A stretch of 60,738 nt of DNA. Source: an uncultured Bacteroidota bacterium (GTDB lineage: Bacteria > Bacteroidota > Bacteroidia > Bacteroidales > P3). The stretch covers positions 1 to 60,738 of the forward strand of contig CACXXO010000013.1 of NCBI GenBank assembly GCA_902771735.1. The letters run 5' to 3'. The notes below the pieces were generated by a model. It was not told the DNA's origin. It saw nothing but the letters and a program-made list of their open reading frames with translations, and searched no databases. The position numbers and the translations under genes were made by a program. Below are positions 43,934 through 52,730 of this stretch, in pieces (the stretch's first letter is position 1; each line of letters opens with the position of its first letter).

Positions 43934-44770
43934 ATGAAAAGATTTACCTTTATTCTTTCCGCTTTGCTGCTTCTTTGCAGCTGCGGCAAGCCTGCCGACG
44001 AGCTGAAGATTATCTCCTTTAATATCCGCTATAACTCGTGGAACAACATCGACGGAGAGAACGGCTGGCCCAACCGCAAGGCTGCGGTAGTGTGCATGAT
44101 AAACGAAGAGCGCCCAGCCGCCATCGGCTTGCAGGAAGCCCTCATCGACCAGCTGCAGTACCTCGACAGCTGCCTGCCCACATACCGCCGCATCGGGGTA
44201 GGGCGCGACGACGGCAAGGAGGCTGGCGAGTTTATGGCTATCTACTACGACACGACGCAGTTATTACTGTTGCACGACACCACCCGCTGGCTCAGCGAGA
44301 CACCCGAGGTGCCGTCGAAATACGAAGGGGCCGGATGCTTCCGCACCGTCACCGTGGCCCGATTCCGTGATAGAATAAACGGCCACGAGTTTGCCTATCT
44401 CAATACCCACCTCGACCATGTCAGCGACGACGCACGCGTCAGGGGCGCACAAGTGATAGGTGACATAGTAGCCAACAATTTGAGGGAGATTCCTGTCATC
44501 GTTGGTGGCGATATGAACTGCACGGCAGAATACGGCGAATATAAACCGTTCGACTTTTTCTCCCGCGCAGGACTACAAGAGGCACGCGAGATGACCGACA
44601 GCACCAGCCACGCCATCACCTACAACGCATACGGCCAAAGTGAAGGCTCCGTCATTGACCATCTCCTTGTTAAGGACATGCAGGTGATGTGGTTCCGCAC
44701 CCTCGATGGCGACTACGGTGTACCTTATATCTCCGACCACTACCCGATAGAGATGGCTATTCGGTTGTAA
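43934..44770 (+). CDS. Endonuclease/exonuclease/phosphatase-fold lipoprotein
   Basis: The 278-residue protein has a lipoprotein signal (FILSALLLLCSCGK). EEP-fold motifs are ISFNIRYNSWNNIDGENGWPNRK, IGLQEALIDQLQYL (metal Glu), AYLNTHLDHVSDDAR (His), VIVGGDMNCTAEYGEY (Asp-x-Asn) and ISDHYPIEM (terminal Asp-His). Exported EEP proteins of Bacteroidota often sit in polysaccharide-utilisation regions; their substrates are mostly unknown and may be phosphoesters rather than DNA. It starts nine bases after the GH78 stop, and its 3' end overlaps the convergent GH97 gene by 14 bases. Confidence 0.88.
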   Translation: MKRFTFILSALLLLCSCGKPADELKIISFNIRYNSWNNIDGENGWPNRKAAVVCMINEERPAAIGLQEALIDQLQYLDSCLPTYRRIGVGRDDGKEAGEFMAIYYDTTQLLLLHDTTRWLSETPEVPSKYEGAGCFRTVTVARFRDRINGHEFAYLNTHLDHVSDDARVRGAQVIGDIVANNLREIPVIVGGDMNCTAEYGEYKPFDFFSRAGLQEAREMTDSTSHAITYNAYGQSEGSVIDHLLVKDMQVMWFRTLDGDYGVPYISDHYPIEMAIRL

Positions 44771-46802
44771 TCTTTGCCACGAAACCGCCGCCGGGGGCCA
44801 TGTGGATTGTCATGACCGGTAGGACCACACGGTGTGTTTCGTGTCGGTAGTCGCTGCCTCGGCGATGTGCGTTGATGCCGTCGGTGTAAAGTTCGATGTT
44901 TCTGATGTTTAGGCTGATTAGCGGTAATACAATGTTCACGTCACGGGCAGTCCAGTTGGTAATGCCGCCGATGTACCAGGTCTTGCCTTTGCGGCGGGCG
45001 GTGACGATATATTCGCCCACTTCGCCCTGCAGCACGTGTGTTTCGTCCCACACTGTGGGCAATGAGGCGACAAAGCGTGTGTAGTCGGGTTCTTTGTCGT
45101 AATGTGTGGGTGAGTCACACATCATGTTGAGCGGCGACTCGAGCACTATATAGAGCGCCAGTTGGTGGCAGCGTGTACCCTGACTCATGGGTTCCATCCA
45201 GCAGGGGTGGTAGTTCCAGCGGCCGCCGTTGAGCATGGCTCCCTGGGTGTAGTCCATGGGGCCAGCGGCCTGGCGGATGAAGGGTATCTGACAGTCGTAG
45301 CGCATCTGGTCGACGGTGGTGGGCGCCCATTTCATCTGCTCCAATCCGAAGACACCTTCGAAGTTGAGCACGTTGGGGTAGGTGCGCGTGAAGCCCGCGG
45401 GCTTGAAGGCGCCGTGGAAGTCGACGACGAGGTGGTACTTGGCACACATCTCGGCGGCGCGGCGGTAGAAGTCGACGGCCAACTGGTCGTCGCGATCCAT
45501 GAAATCAATCTTGAAGCCTTTGACGCCCATCTGGCTATAATGCTGGCAGACGTGCTCCATATCGCGGTCAAAGGCATAGTAGCCTGCCCAGAGGATGATG
45601 CCGACGTTGCGCTCTTTGGCATAGTTGACGAGCATGGGCAGGTCTATCTCGGGTACTACTTGGAAGAGGTCGGCCTTCCCATTTACCGCCCAGCCCTCGT
45701 CGAGGATGACGTACTCTATGCCATACTTTGAGGCGAAATCTATGTAGTGTTTGTAGGTGTCGTTGTTGATGCCTGCTTCGAAGTCGACTCCGCTGATGTT
45801 GAAGCAGTTCCACCAGTCCCACGCTACTTTGCCGGGTTTTATCCAACTTGTGTCTTCCACACGCGGGGGCTCGGCGAGCAGGTAGCTCATATTGTTCATC
45901 GCTATCTCCGTGGCGGTGCCCACCATCATGATGCGCCAGGGGAAGACTTTGCTGCGGTCCATGTGGGCGATGTAGTTCTCGCGCTCCCGCACGAGGAGCT
46001 GGAGGTTGTTGTGGCCACCCTGCTCTACAGTCCGGGGCAGTGGGGCGTGCTGGCATTCGAGCATGCCGTCGGCGAAGTTGCGCATGTACATGCCGGGGTA
46101 GTCGAGGAGCGCAGATTCTGTGATGCACATTTTGATGCCTTGTTCGCCATGGAGCATGAGGGGGAGGAAGCAGAGGCGGCGGGGGTCGAGTTTGCGTAGG
46201 GGCAGGGTGGTGTATTGGTTCTCGAAAGAGGAGCTGTATTGCGGATAGAAGGATTTCCATTTCTCCGACTGTGGCGTCCAGGCGAGGCTGAGTACGAAGG
46301 GCTCGCTGCCGAAGGCCGTGGAGTCGAACTGCGAGACATAGGGCACCGTCGCCGAATCGGCATTGTAACAGCATTGAGCCACCTCGTTGAACACCTTGCC
46401 TGGCTTTCCCTCCCACACGTAACGGTAGGCGAGGCCGTTGTCGTAGGCCCGGAAGACGACGGAGAGTCCTTCGCGGAGGGTGAGGGTCATCTCGTTGCAG
46501 TGGTTGCGCATGGTGGCCTGCCGGGTGAAGGGCGAGGGGATGGTTTCATCGATGGTGCGGCGGGAAACTTTCCGCACGGTCATTTTGTCGAAGATCTTCC
46601 CTCCCTGCTCGTATCTGAGGCCGATGACGGTGGTGGGGGAGAGGAAGCGGTTGTCGTACTCGACCGAAAAGGACATTCCCCCCTGTTGACAGACGATGGT
46701 GGCGACGAGGCGCCCGTTGGGAGAGGAGAGCGAGTATTCTTTTTGGGCGAGGGCGGCGAGGGCGACAGCTATGGCGGCGAGGAGGAGGAGTGCTTTTTTC
46801 AT
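44757..46802 (-). CDS. GH97 glycoside hydrolase, retaining alpha-galactosidase type
   Basis: The 681-residue secreted enzyme (signal KALLLLAAIAVALAALAQ) has GH97 domains: N-terminal sandwich SSPNGRLVATIVCQQGGMSFSVEYDN, then a barrel with YVILDEGWAV. Asp433 in GFKIDFMDRDD and Glu488 in VFGLEQMKW are spaced 55 residues, as are the nucleophile Asp415 and acid/base Glu470 of the retaining B. theta GH97 alpha-galactosidase. This differs from the inverting-type GH97 at 20691. It likely acts on alpha-galactosides. The barrel gene at 46815 lies 12 bases upstream. Confidence 0.9.
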   Translation of the reverse strand: MKKALLLLAAIAVALAALAQKEYSLSSPNGRLVATIVCQQGGMSFSVEYDNRFLSPTTVIGLRYEQGGKIFDKMTVRKVSRRTIDETIPSPFTRQATMRNHCNEMTLTLREGLSVVFRAYDNGLAYRYVWEGKPGKVFNEVAQCCYNADSATVPYVSQFDSTAFGSEPFVLSLAWTPQSEKWKSFYPQYSSSFENQYTTLPLRKLDPRRLCFLPLMLHGEQGIKMCITESALLDYPGMYMRNFADGMLECQHAPLPRTVEQGGHNNLQLLVRERENYIAHMDRSKVFPWRIMMVGTATEIAMNNMSYLLAEPPRVEDTSWIKPGKVAWDWWNCFNISGVDFEAGINNDTYKHYIDFASKYGIEYVILDEGWAVNGKADLFQVVPEIDLPMLVNYAKERNVGIILWAGYYAFDRDMEHVCQHYSQMGVKGFKIDFMDRDDQLAVDFYRRAAEMCAKYHLVVDFHGAFKPAGFTRTYPNVLNFEGVFGLEQMKWAPTTVDQMRYDCQIPFIRQAAGPMDYTQGAMLNGGRWNYHPCWMEPMSQGTRCHQLALYIVLESPLNMMCDSPTHYDKEPDYTRFVASLPTVWDETHVLQGEVGEYIVTARRKGKTWYIGGITNWTARDVNIVLPLISLNIRNIELYTDGINAHRRGSDYRHETHRVVLPVMTIHMAPGGGFVAKITTE

Positions 46803-46814
46803 GATGAGGGATGA

Positions 46815-47660
46815 TTAGAGATTGTAAAAGAGGCCGAGGGAGCCGTAGATGGGGTAGAGGGACTGCTGCACGGTTGTGAAATCACTGTTGAAGATGCCGG
46901 AGAGGCCCCAAGAGAGGGAGGCAAAGAGGCCAAGGCGGGGGGTGGCGTTCCAGTCGAGGGAGAGGGAGAGCCCCCATTGGAGGGAGCGCATGGAGGGGCT
47001 GAAGTCGTAGGTGGCCCATTCGCCCTCCTTGTCGCCGATGTCAATTTTGGGGCCGGTGGGGTCGCCCTGGCGCAGGTAGCCGGAGGAGGCGATGCCGCTG
47101 AAGTTCTTGGAGAACAAGAGGGAGAAGAAGGGGCCGAAACTGAATTGAAAATTGGAAATTGAAAATTGAAAATTAATTGGTACGGTGAGCATCCACTGCG
47201 TCACTTGCTGGGAGATGTGGCCGGAGAAGAGACCGGAGATTTGGCTGTTGCCCTTGGTCATCTCCATGCGGTAGCTTTTGACGGTGGCGTCGATGTCCAT
47301 GCCTTTGTTCTCGAGCCGGAGCCCTGCAGAGATGGAGAATCGGGGGTTCGCTCCACTGGGGTTGCAGGCGGTGTCTCTTTTGGAGCCAGGCAGTGGGATT
47401 GGGAATTGGATGTCGGCTCCGACGGACGGCGACGCCGTCGGCCTGAAGGCGTCGATGCTGCGGATGGAGGCGGGGAGGGGAATGGGAGAGGTGCCGCCGA
47501 GGTTGTAGCCGACGCGGATTTTGACATGGAGGCTGTCGGCCCTGCAAAAAGAGGGATGGGAATTCCCCGCTGGGTTTGTTTTTTTTTCAGTGGTGGCCAA
47601 GGCCTGTGAGGCAGGCAGGAAGAATGAGAATATGGCGGCTATGACAATGATTTTCTTCAT
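46815..47660 (-). CDS. Outer-membrane beta-barrel protein partnered with a PCMD lipoprotein
   Basis: The 281-residue protein has a signal peptide (IIVIAAIFSFFLPASQALA) and amphipathic strands: LHVKIRVGYNLGG, PRFSISAGLRLENKG, LQWGLSLSLDWNATPRLGLF, LYPIYGSLGLFYNL, ending in a barrel-like terminus. About residues 162-173 (NFQFSISNFQFS) are encoded by a TTGAAAATT-type repeat at 47141-47178 and read as an extra amphipathic strand. It follows the PCMD gene in the same direction, a pairing seen in other Bacteroidota. It is presumably an accessory outer-membrane component of this glycan cluster. No known transport motif. Confidence 0.75.
   Translation of the reverse strand: MKKIIVIAAIFSFFLPASQALATTEKKTNPAGNSHPSFCRADSLHVKIRVGYNLGGTSPIPLPASIRSIDAFRPTASPSVGADIQFPIPLPGSKRDTACNPSGANPRFSISAGLRLENKGMDIDATVKSYRMEMTKGNSQISGLFSGHISQQVTQWMLTVPINFQFSISNFQFSFGPFFSLLFSKNFSGIASSGYLRQGDPTGPKIDIGDKEGEWATYDFSPSMRSLQWGLSLSLDWNATPRLGLFASLSWGLSGIFNSDFTTVQQSLYPIYGSLGLFYNL
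47141..47178. repeat. TTGAAAATT-type repeat within the barrel gene
   Basis: Three to four AATTGAAA(A) units, in frame, encode NFQFSISNFQFS on the minus strand. Confidence 0.75.
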
Positions 47661-47686
47661 GACTGTTATTTTTTTTATCTATCATC

Positions 47687-48823
47687 TTAATTCCCGAATT
47701 CGACTGTCACTTCGTCGACGAAGAGCGTGCTGCCGATGGCGCCCTCGAAGGTGTCGCCGTCCTTGCTGGAGGAGAAGACGACGGTGTAACTGTAGCCCAT
47801 AGCGGCAAGAATGGCTGGGTCGGCGGTGCCGCCCTCGAAAGTCATCTCGAAGCGGGTCCACTCGTCAGTGGCGGCAGGCACGAGCTGAGCCTTGCTGACG
47901 ATGAGGTCGCTGGAGAGCACGTTGTCGCCGTAGAGCGCCACAGGGTTGCCCCCGGCATCCTGGTTGCGGAAGAAGACGGCGTAGATGTGGCCCTGGTCCA
48001 CACGATCGGCAACGGGCTGCATGGTGGCGTCGGTGAAGGTGTCGCCGGGATGGTATTTGTACCAGCCGGTGATTTTCACGGGCTGTTTGTCGGTGGGGAT
48101 GCCGAATTCGGTGGCTTTCAGAGGATTGAGTAGGACGGCATTGACGTTGAACTTGCCGAGGAAGAGGTTGCCGGCGGCGATGGGTTTGCCGAAGGCTGCC
48201 CCGAAATCGCCGGTCGACTGAGTGGAGAGGCAAGCGCCCTTGCCCTGGTAGCCGTTGTCGGTGGAGTGGGTGGGGAACAACTCGGGGGTCCAGTCGGCAT
48301 GGAGGATGCCCACACCGGCGTTGCCCGAGGCCCAGATGTTGCGGCGCTCCCCGTTGTCAAGCTCGTAGAAGACATGGTAGGTGCAGCCGTTGGAGAAGGT
48401 GTCCACCGCCACATGCTCGAAGCTGAAGAGACAGGAGGTATGGGTGCTGACGGTCTGGAAGTCGACGCTGTAGGAGCGTGTCCACTGGCCGTCTTCCGAC
48501 GTCACGGTGTAGGTCACGGGGCCTTGGGAAAAATCCTGCGGCGAGCCGTTGGCGGGCGTGATGGTGGCGCCGGGGGTGAGGGCGAAGTGTACGGGTATGA
48601 GCGGCAGCCCGCTCTTGGTGCGCACCTGGAAGACGATCTCCGTGCTGTTCGACGGTATGTTGTCTATCCGCATCTGCGTGCCCTGGTAGAAGAAGCTCTC
48701 GTATTCTGCGCCTTCCACCCAGGCGCTGAGGATGTCGCATTCGTCGTTTTTCGGCTCTTCCTTGATGCAGGCCGCGAAAAACAGAGGCAGACACAGCATA
48801 AGGCATAGCTTGAGTGTTCTCAT
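47687..48823 (-). CDS. PCMD domain lipoprotein (putative glycan-binding surface protein)
   Basis: The 378-residue product has a lipoprotein signal (LCLMLCLPLFFAACIKEE), an N-terminal Ig-like part, and the PCMD region with WASGNAGVGILHADW, GYQGKGACLSTQSTGDFGAAFG, IAAGNLFLGKF, ITGWYKYHPGDTF, and the C-terminal DGDTFEGAIGSTLFVDEVTVEF. Known PCMD proteins (for example BT1012 of B. theta) lie in carbohydrate gene clusters and are thought to bind glycans. Start ATG 48823 fits the signal. The promoter box is at 48845-48852. It leads the run PCMD-barrel-GH97. Confidence 0.88.
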   Translation of the reverse strand: MRTLKLCLMLCLPLFFAACIKEEPKNDECDILSAWVEGAEYESFFYQGTQMRIDNIPSNSTEIVFQVRTKSGLPLIPVHFALTPGATITPANGSPQDFSQGPVTYTVTSEDGQWTRSYSVDFQTVSTHTSCLFSFEHVAVDTFSNGCTYHVFYELDNGERRNIWASGNAGVGILHADWTPELFPTHSTDNGYQGKGACLSTQSTGDFGAAFGKPIAAGNLFLGKFNVNAVLLNPLKATEFGIPTDKQPVKITGWYKYHPGDTFTDATMQPVADRVDQGHIYAVFFRNQDAGGNPVALYGDNVLSSDLIVSKAQLVPAATDEWTRFEMTFEGGTADPAILAAMGYSYTVVFSSSKDGDTFEGAIGSTLFVDEVTVEFGN

Positions 48824-48844
48824 GGTTTTTTGGATTTTAAAATG

Positions 48845-48852
48845 CAAAGATA
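48845..48852 (-). promoter_or_regulatory. PCMD gene promoter -7 box (TATCTTTG)
   Basis: TTGTATCTTTGCATT on the minus strand, 21 bases upstream of ATG 48823. Confidence 0.78.
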
Positions 48853-48883
48853 CAAAAAAATCCGTATACTGAGCTTTTTTTCG

Positions 48884-48891
48884 TATCTTTG
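48884..48891 (+). promoter_or_regulatory. DUF3298 gene promoter -7 box (TATCTTTG)
   Basis: TCGTATCTTTGCAG on the plus strand, 24 bases upstream of ATG 48916. It lies back to back with the PCMD promoter. Confidence 0.78.
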
Positions 48892-48915
48892 CAGTCGAAA
48901 AAAACAAATAATCTT

Positions 48916-49722
48916 ATGAAGAAACAGATTTTTTTCCTTGCCCTTTGCCTTGCATTGTTGGCAGGCTGTAGACATGACAACAAGGAATTCAAGACACACA
49001 CCCTCAGTGGTGAAAAGTGCTGGCTGCAGATTTTTGACGAACCGTACGTTCTCGAATTGGATACTATCGGCGTGAAGGTGACCTACACCCTGCAATGGCC
49101 CGACAAGGGAGTGATAAGTCCGGCGGCCGAGCGGGAAATGATGTACCTCTGCTTTGCTGACAGTAACAAAGTCAATGTAGAGTCCGCCATCCAAGGTTGG
49201 ATTGTGGATGACATCAACGATTTGCAACCTGTGGAGAGTTTCAACGAGGAAAACGGTTTCAGCTATCTCGACATCAAAAGCACCTGCCGGAAAGACAGCA
49301 CGCTTGCAACCTTCATCATCCAAACCGAAGGCTTCCCTCTCGGAGCTGCACATGGCATGCACTCCACCAACTTCCTGACCGTCGACCTCGAGACTGGCAA
49401 CACCATCCACTTCACCGACCTCGTCGCCGACACCAACCTCCTCTGCGAGGCCATCGCCCATGCCATCTACGACCTCGAGGTCAACAAAGAGGTTCAAGAG
49501 TGTCTTTTCGACGAGTTCCGCGATGTCGAGCGCATGCCCATGCCCGAGGACTTTTTCATCGACTCCACCCGCAGCACCATCGTCGTCAACTATGGCCTCT
49601 ACCACATCGCCCCCTACGCCTGCGGCATACAGAGCATCGTCCTCCCCATCTTCTGGCTCTCCAAGCACGTAGACCTCACCCCCTACGCCAAGCGCCTCTT
49701 CGGTCCTGGATCCACCTTGTAG
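48916..49722 (+). CDS. DUF3298 (RsiV-like) lipoprotein
   Basis: The 268-residue protein has a lipoprotein signal (FFLALCLALLAGCRHD). The DUF3298 region includes HGMHSTNFLTVDLETGNTIHF and the typical end YHIAPYACGIQSIVLPIFWL. In Bacillus the RsiV homologue senses lysozyme, but Bacteroidota lipoproteins with this domain are uncharacterised and have no sigma factor gene nearby here. Start ATG 48916 is chosen over 48889, which overlaps the promoter box. The TAG stop is supplied by a GAGACGCGGC palindrome at 49718-49745. Confidence 0.8.
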   Translation: MKKQIFFLALCLALLAGCRHDNKEFKTHTLSGEKCWLQIFDEPYVLELDTIGVKVTYTLQWPDKGVISPAAEREMMYLCFADSNKVNVESAIQGWIVDDINDLQPVESFNEENGFSYLDIKSTCRKDSTLATFIIQTEGFPLGAAHGMHSTNFLTVDLETGNTIHFTDLVADTNLLCEAIAHAIYDLEVNKEVQECLFDEFRDVERMPMPEDFFIDSTRSTIVVNYGLYHIAPYACGIQSIVLPIFWLSKHVDLTPYAKRLFGPGSTL

Positions 49723-49745
49723 AGACGCGGCCAGCCCCGTCTCCC
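49718..49745. repeat. GAGACGCGGC-type palindrome, diverged copy
   Basis: TGTAGAGACGCGGC is followed by the imperfect arm GCCCCGTCTC. It provides the stop codon of the DUF3298 gene. The same palindrome occurs twice at 60511-60616. Confidence 0.75.
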
Positions 49746-49758
49746 AAAACGAATAAAT

Positions 49759-50700
49759 ATGGAACCACGGCAGAAAGAAAAGAAAATCGTCACTTTCGGA
49801 CGCTCTCTCGCCATCCTGGTGAAAACACTCGTTACGATGGTGCTGATCGCCATGTGTGTCACCACCGGCAAAGAAGGCTTTGACTTCTTCGTTGCCCTCA
49901 CTATTGTCCTCTGGCTTCCACTGTTGATAGTGGGTCTCATCATCACCCTCTGCAACATCCGCATGCGCGACACCTACCAGCGCGCCATTGTCCTGTGGGG
50001 TGTAGGCAACGTGTTGCTCGTCGGCCTGTCATGGTGGCTCGACAATCGCCTGTCCAACCAAGTGGAAGCCGATAACCTTGTCGCCCACTACTGCGAGCAC
50101 GAGCGCGAGTTGTGGGATTTGGTCGACTATACCCGCGCGGCGATGGACAGCGGCGCCTATCTGGACATTGAGTTCGACGGCCGCAAGGTGGAGCGTTTCC
50201 TCACCCATACCGCCGATGGGGAATACAAGGGCGGATGGAGCTCCCAAGGGCCCATCAATGCCGTCGAGATAGGTGCCTCCATCGGCCTCATGGAAGACGA
50301 AATCGAAGGCATCCGCCAGCGACTAAAGGCGGCCGACTGCATCAGCATTTCGCTGACAAATTATGGTCTCGACAATGGCGTCAGCATTCCTATGACGACC
50401 TACGGCATGGCCGACAGCGTGGCAGCCTGCGGCAACCGCCGCACGGTGCGCGACATTAATATTGTTGAAATCGGACGCATGCGTTACATGATGAGCGCAT
50501 ACTACTATAATCTCTACCGTCATCCGATGAGCGACAGCACCTGGAACCACCTTCTTCTCGACGACTGCACCCGCATCCCCGTCTGCGACACCATGGTACT
50601 CGAATACGGCAGCCCCGCTTTCGGCAGCGAATGCTATCCCCAAAGGGACGAAATTGTCCGCCGACTCAACCTGAAAGAGAGAAAAAGTGGCGGCCGATAA
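49759..50700 (+). CDS. Membrane protein with three predicted helices, unknown function
   Basis: The 313-residue product has three hydrophobic segments near the N-terminus (residues about 17-38, 44-66 and 76-95). A soluble domain of about 215 residues follows, with VDYTRAAMDSGAYLDIEFDG, SIGLMEDEIEGIRQRL, SISLTNYGLDNGVSIPM and DINIVEIGRMRYMMSAYYYN. I recognise no family. It follows the DUF3298 gene by 36 bases that hold the palindrome, and may be co-transcribed with it. Confidence 0.65.
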   Translation: MEPRQKEKKIVTFGRSLAILVKTLVTMVLIAMCVTTGKEGFDFFVALTIVLWLPLLIVGLIITLCNIRMRDTYQRAIVLWGVGNVLLVGLSWWLDNRLSNQVEADNLVAHYCEHERELWDLVDYTRAAMDSGAYLDIEFDGRKVERFLTHTADGEYKGGWSSQGPINAVEIGASIGLMEDEIEGIRQRLKAADCISISLTNYGLDNGVSIPMTTYGMADSVAACGNRRTVRDINIVEIGRMRYMMSAYYYNLYRHPMSDSTWNHLLLDDCTRIPVCDTMVLEYGSPAFGSECYPQRDEIVRRLNLKERKSGGR

Positions 50701-50730
50701 AAAATATTTTGCCATTTTTTGAATTTTTAG

Positions 50731-50738
50731 TATTTTTG
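50731..50738 (+). promoter_or_regulatory. pepD promoter -7 box (TATTTTTG)
   Basis: TTAGTATTTTTGCACCC, 28 bases before the pepD ATG. Confidence 0.78.
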
Positions 50739-50766
50739 CACCCACGAAACAAATACATTATTATAT

Positions 50767-52227
50767 ATGAAACAAGACCCTTTGAAGAACTTGAAACCCG
50801 CCCGCGTGTGGCATTGGTTTGGTGAAATAATGCAGATTCCGCGTCCCTCGAAGCATGAGGAACGCATCTCCGCCTACCTCGTCAACTGGGGCAAGGAGCA
50901 TGGCCTCGAAACCAAGAGCGACAAGCTGGGCAACGTGCTCATCCGCAAGCCCGCCACCAAAGGCTATGAGAAGAGCGCCGGCGTGTGCCTCCAGGCCCAC
51001 ATGGACATGGTCTGCGAGAAGAACAGCACCAAGAAGTTCGACTTCATGAAAGACCCCATCCAGCCTGTGCTCGACGGTGAGTGGCTCACCGCCGACGGCA
51101 CCACCCTCGGTGCCGACGACGGCATCGGCGTTGCCGCCATCCTCGCCATCCTCGAGGACAAGAAGATTGCCCATCCCGCACTCGAAGCCCTCATCACCGT
51201 CGACGAGGAGACCGGCCTCACCGGCGCCAACGGCCTCAGCAAGAGCTGGCTCAAGAGCGACATCCTCCTCAACTTCGACGACGAGGACGAGGGCGAATAC
51301 TGCATCGGCTGCGCCGGCGGCATCGACACCACCGCCGAGATGGATTACAAGCTGGTGCCCGCCGTCCGTGGCCACAAGGCTTTCTTCGTCAAGGTGAGCG
51401 GTCTGGTGGGCGGCCACAGCGGCGACGACATCAACCGCGGCCGCGCCTGCGCCAACAAGCTCCTCAACCGCATCCTCTGGGAGGGTACCTATAAATATGG
51501 TATGCGTCTCGCCACCATCGACGGCGGCAACCTTCGCAACGCCATAGCCCGCGAAGCCGAGGCACTCGTCACCGTGCCCGAAGACCGCGTCCGCGCCTTC
51601 AAGACCATGGTCACCAAGATGGGCAAGGCCATGGTGTTCGAATTCCGCAGCACCGAGCCCGACATGGAGTTCGAGTTGCGCGATGTCAAGGCGTTGCCCA
51701 AGAAACTCATCGACAAGGAGACGCAGGAGCGCCTCGTCAATCTCCTCTATGCCTGCGCCCACGGTGTGCTGGCCATGAGCCGCGAGATCGACAATTTTGT
51801 CGAAACCTCCACCAACCTCGCCTCCATCAAGATGAAAGACGGCGTCATCCACATCGCCACCTCGCAGCGCAGCTCCGTCGAGAGCGCCAAGATGGCCGCC
51901 GCCGCCAAGCTCGAGAGCACCTTCCGCCTCGCCGGCTGCCGTGTGAAACACTCCGACGGCTACCCCGGCTGGACCCCCAACCCCGACAGCCGTGTGCTGA
52001 AGGTGGGTGTCGACGTCTACAAGAAGATGTACGGCCGCGAGCCTATCGTCCGCGCCATCCACGCCGGCCTCGAGTGCGGCCTCATCGGCGAGAAATATCC
52101 CAACATGGACATGATCTCCTACGGCCCCACCCTCCGCGGCGTCCACAGCCCCGACGAGCGTATCGAGATCAAGACCGTCGAGATGTTCTGGAACCAGACC
52201 CTTGAAATCCTCAAGAAATTGAAATAG
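50767..52227 (+). CDS. pepD: Aminoacyl-histidine dipeptidase (M20C)
   Basis: The 486-residue cytoplasmic metallopeptidase has EIMQIPRPSKHEERIS, VCLQAHMDMVCEKNSTKKFDF (His-x-Asp metal site), GTTLGADDGIGVAAILAILED, EALITVDEETGLTGA (catalytic Glu pair) and VSGLVGGHSGDDINRGRACA. PepD cleaves Xaa-His and other dipeptides, using two Zn. Length and motifs match the family fully. It has its own promoter box and is followed by a stem-loop at 52237-52272. Confidence 0.96.
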   Translation: MKQDPLKNLKPARVWHWFGEIMQIPRPSKHEERISAYLVNWGKEHGLETKSDKLGNVLIRKPATKGYEKSAGVCLQAHMDMVCEKNSTKKFDFMKDPIQPVLDGEWLTADGTTLGADDGIGVAAILAILEDKKIAHPALEALITVDEETGLTGANGLSKSWLKSDILLNFDDEDEGEYCIGCAGGIDTTAEMDYKLVPAVRGHKAFFVKVSGLVGGHSGDDINRGRACANKLLNRILWEGTYKYGMRLATIDGGNLRNAIAREAEALVTVPEDRVRAFKTMVTKMGKAMVFEFRSTEPDMEFELRDVKALPKKLIDKETQERLVNLLYACAHGVLAMSREIDNFVETSTNLASIKMKDGVIHIATSQRSSVESAKMAAAAKLESTFRLAGCRVKHSDGYPGWTPNPDSRVLKVGVDVYKKMYGREPIVRAIHAGLECGLIGEKYPNMDMISYGPTLRGVHSPDERIEIKTVEMFWNQTLEILKKLK

Positions 52228-52236
52228 AAACTCTTT

Positions 52237-52272
52237 CCTCCGTTCCCCCTCGAGAGGGGATGGAGGGCTTTT
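52237..52272 (+). terminator. Stem-loop after pepD
   Basis: CCTCC..CCCCTC / GAGGGG..GGAGG arms around CGA are followed by GCTTTT. It is a plausible terminator; its T-run is short. Confidence 0.6.
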
Positions 52273-52318
52273 AATTATTAACCAACAGTTGCGCCCGACA
52301 CGTATCAGGGAACAGAAA

Positions 52319-52672
52319 ATGAAGAAAAAATTATTGACTTTGATCGCCGTTGTTGCAATGGCATTCTCCATGACCAGCTGCATGACCACCAGCGCCGTCA
52401 GCGCCATGAGTGACGGCACCGCCATCTCTGCCGCCAACTTCTCCTATGTCAGCACCGTTAAAGCTGAAGCCGACTGCAATGTCTACCTCCTGCTTTTCGG
52501 CGGTTCCAATGTCGAGCAGCAGGTCCTCGACCAGCTCCGTAGCAAAGCCACCCTCAAAGACGGACAGGCGCTGACCAACATCCGCCTCACCACCGAAGAA
52601 GAGTATATCCTCGGCGGCATCGTCATCAAGAAAACCGTCCACGGCACCGCCGACATTGTGCAGTTCAAATAA
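52319..52672 (+). CDS. DUF6567-like small lipoprotein
   Basis: The 117-residue product has a lipoprotein signal (LLTLIAVVAMAFSMTSCMTT). A compact domain with AANFSYVSTVKAEADCNVYL, LDQLRSKATLKDGQALTNIR and IVIKKTVHGTADIVQF resembles the DUF6567 (TRL-like) lipoproteins of Bacteroidota. Function unknown. Start ATG 52319 is chosen for the signal; an upstream start at 52289 is less likely. It is followed by a good terminator. Confidence 0.75.
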   Translation: MKKKLLTLIAVVAMAFSMTSCMTTSAVSAMSDGTAISAANFSYVSTVKAEADCNVYLLLFGGSNVEQQVLDQLRSKATLKDGQALTNIRLTTEEEYILGGIVIKKTVHGTADIVQFK

Positions 52673-52698
52673 GAACTTCCTCTGTCTTTAAAACCCCC

Positions 52699-52722
52699 AA
52701 AGCCATCCTCTCGGATGGCTTT
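52699..52722 (+). terminator. Terminator after DUF6567-like gene
   Basis: Arms AAAGCCATCC / GGATGGCTTT with a TCTC loop; the descending arm ends in TTT and runs into CTTCG. Confidence 0.8.
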
Positions 52723-52730
52723 CTTCGTCT

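Noticed and set aside
49759-50700. Two-component sensor kinase from the N-terminal helices
   Set aside because: No HAMP, His-kinase or ATPase motif is present in the soluble part.
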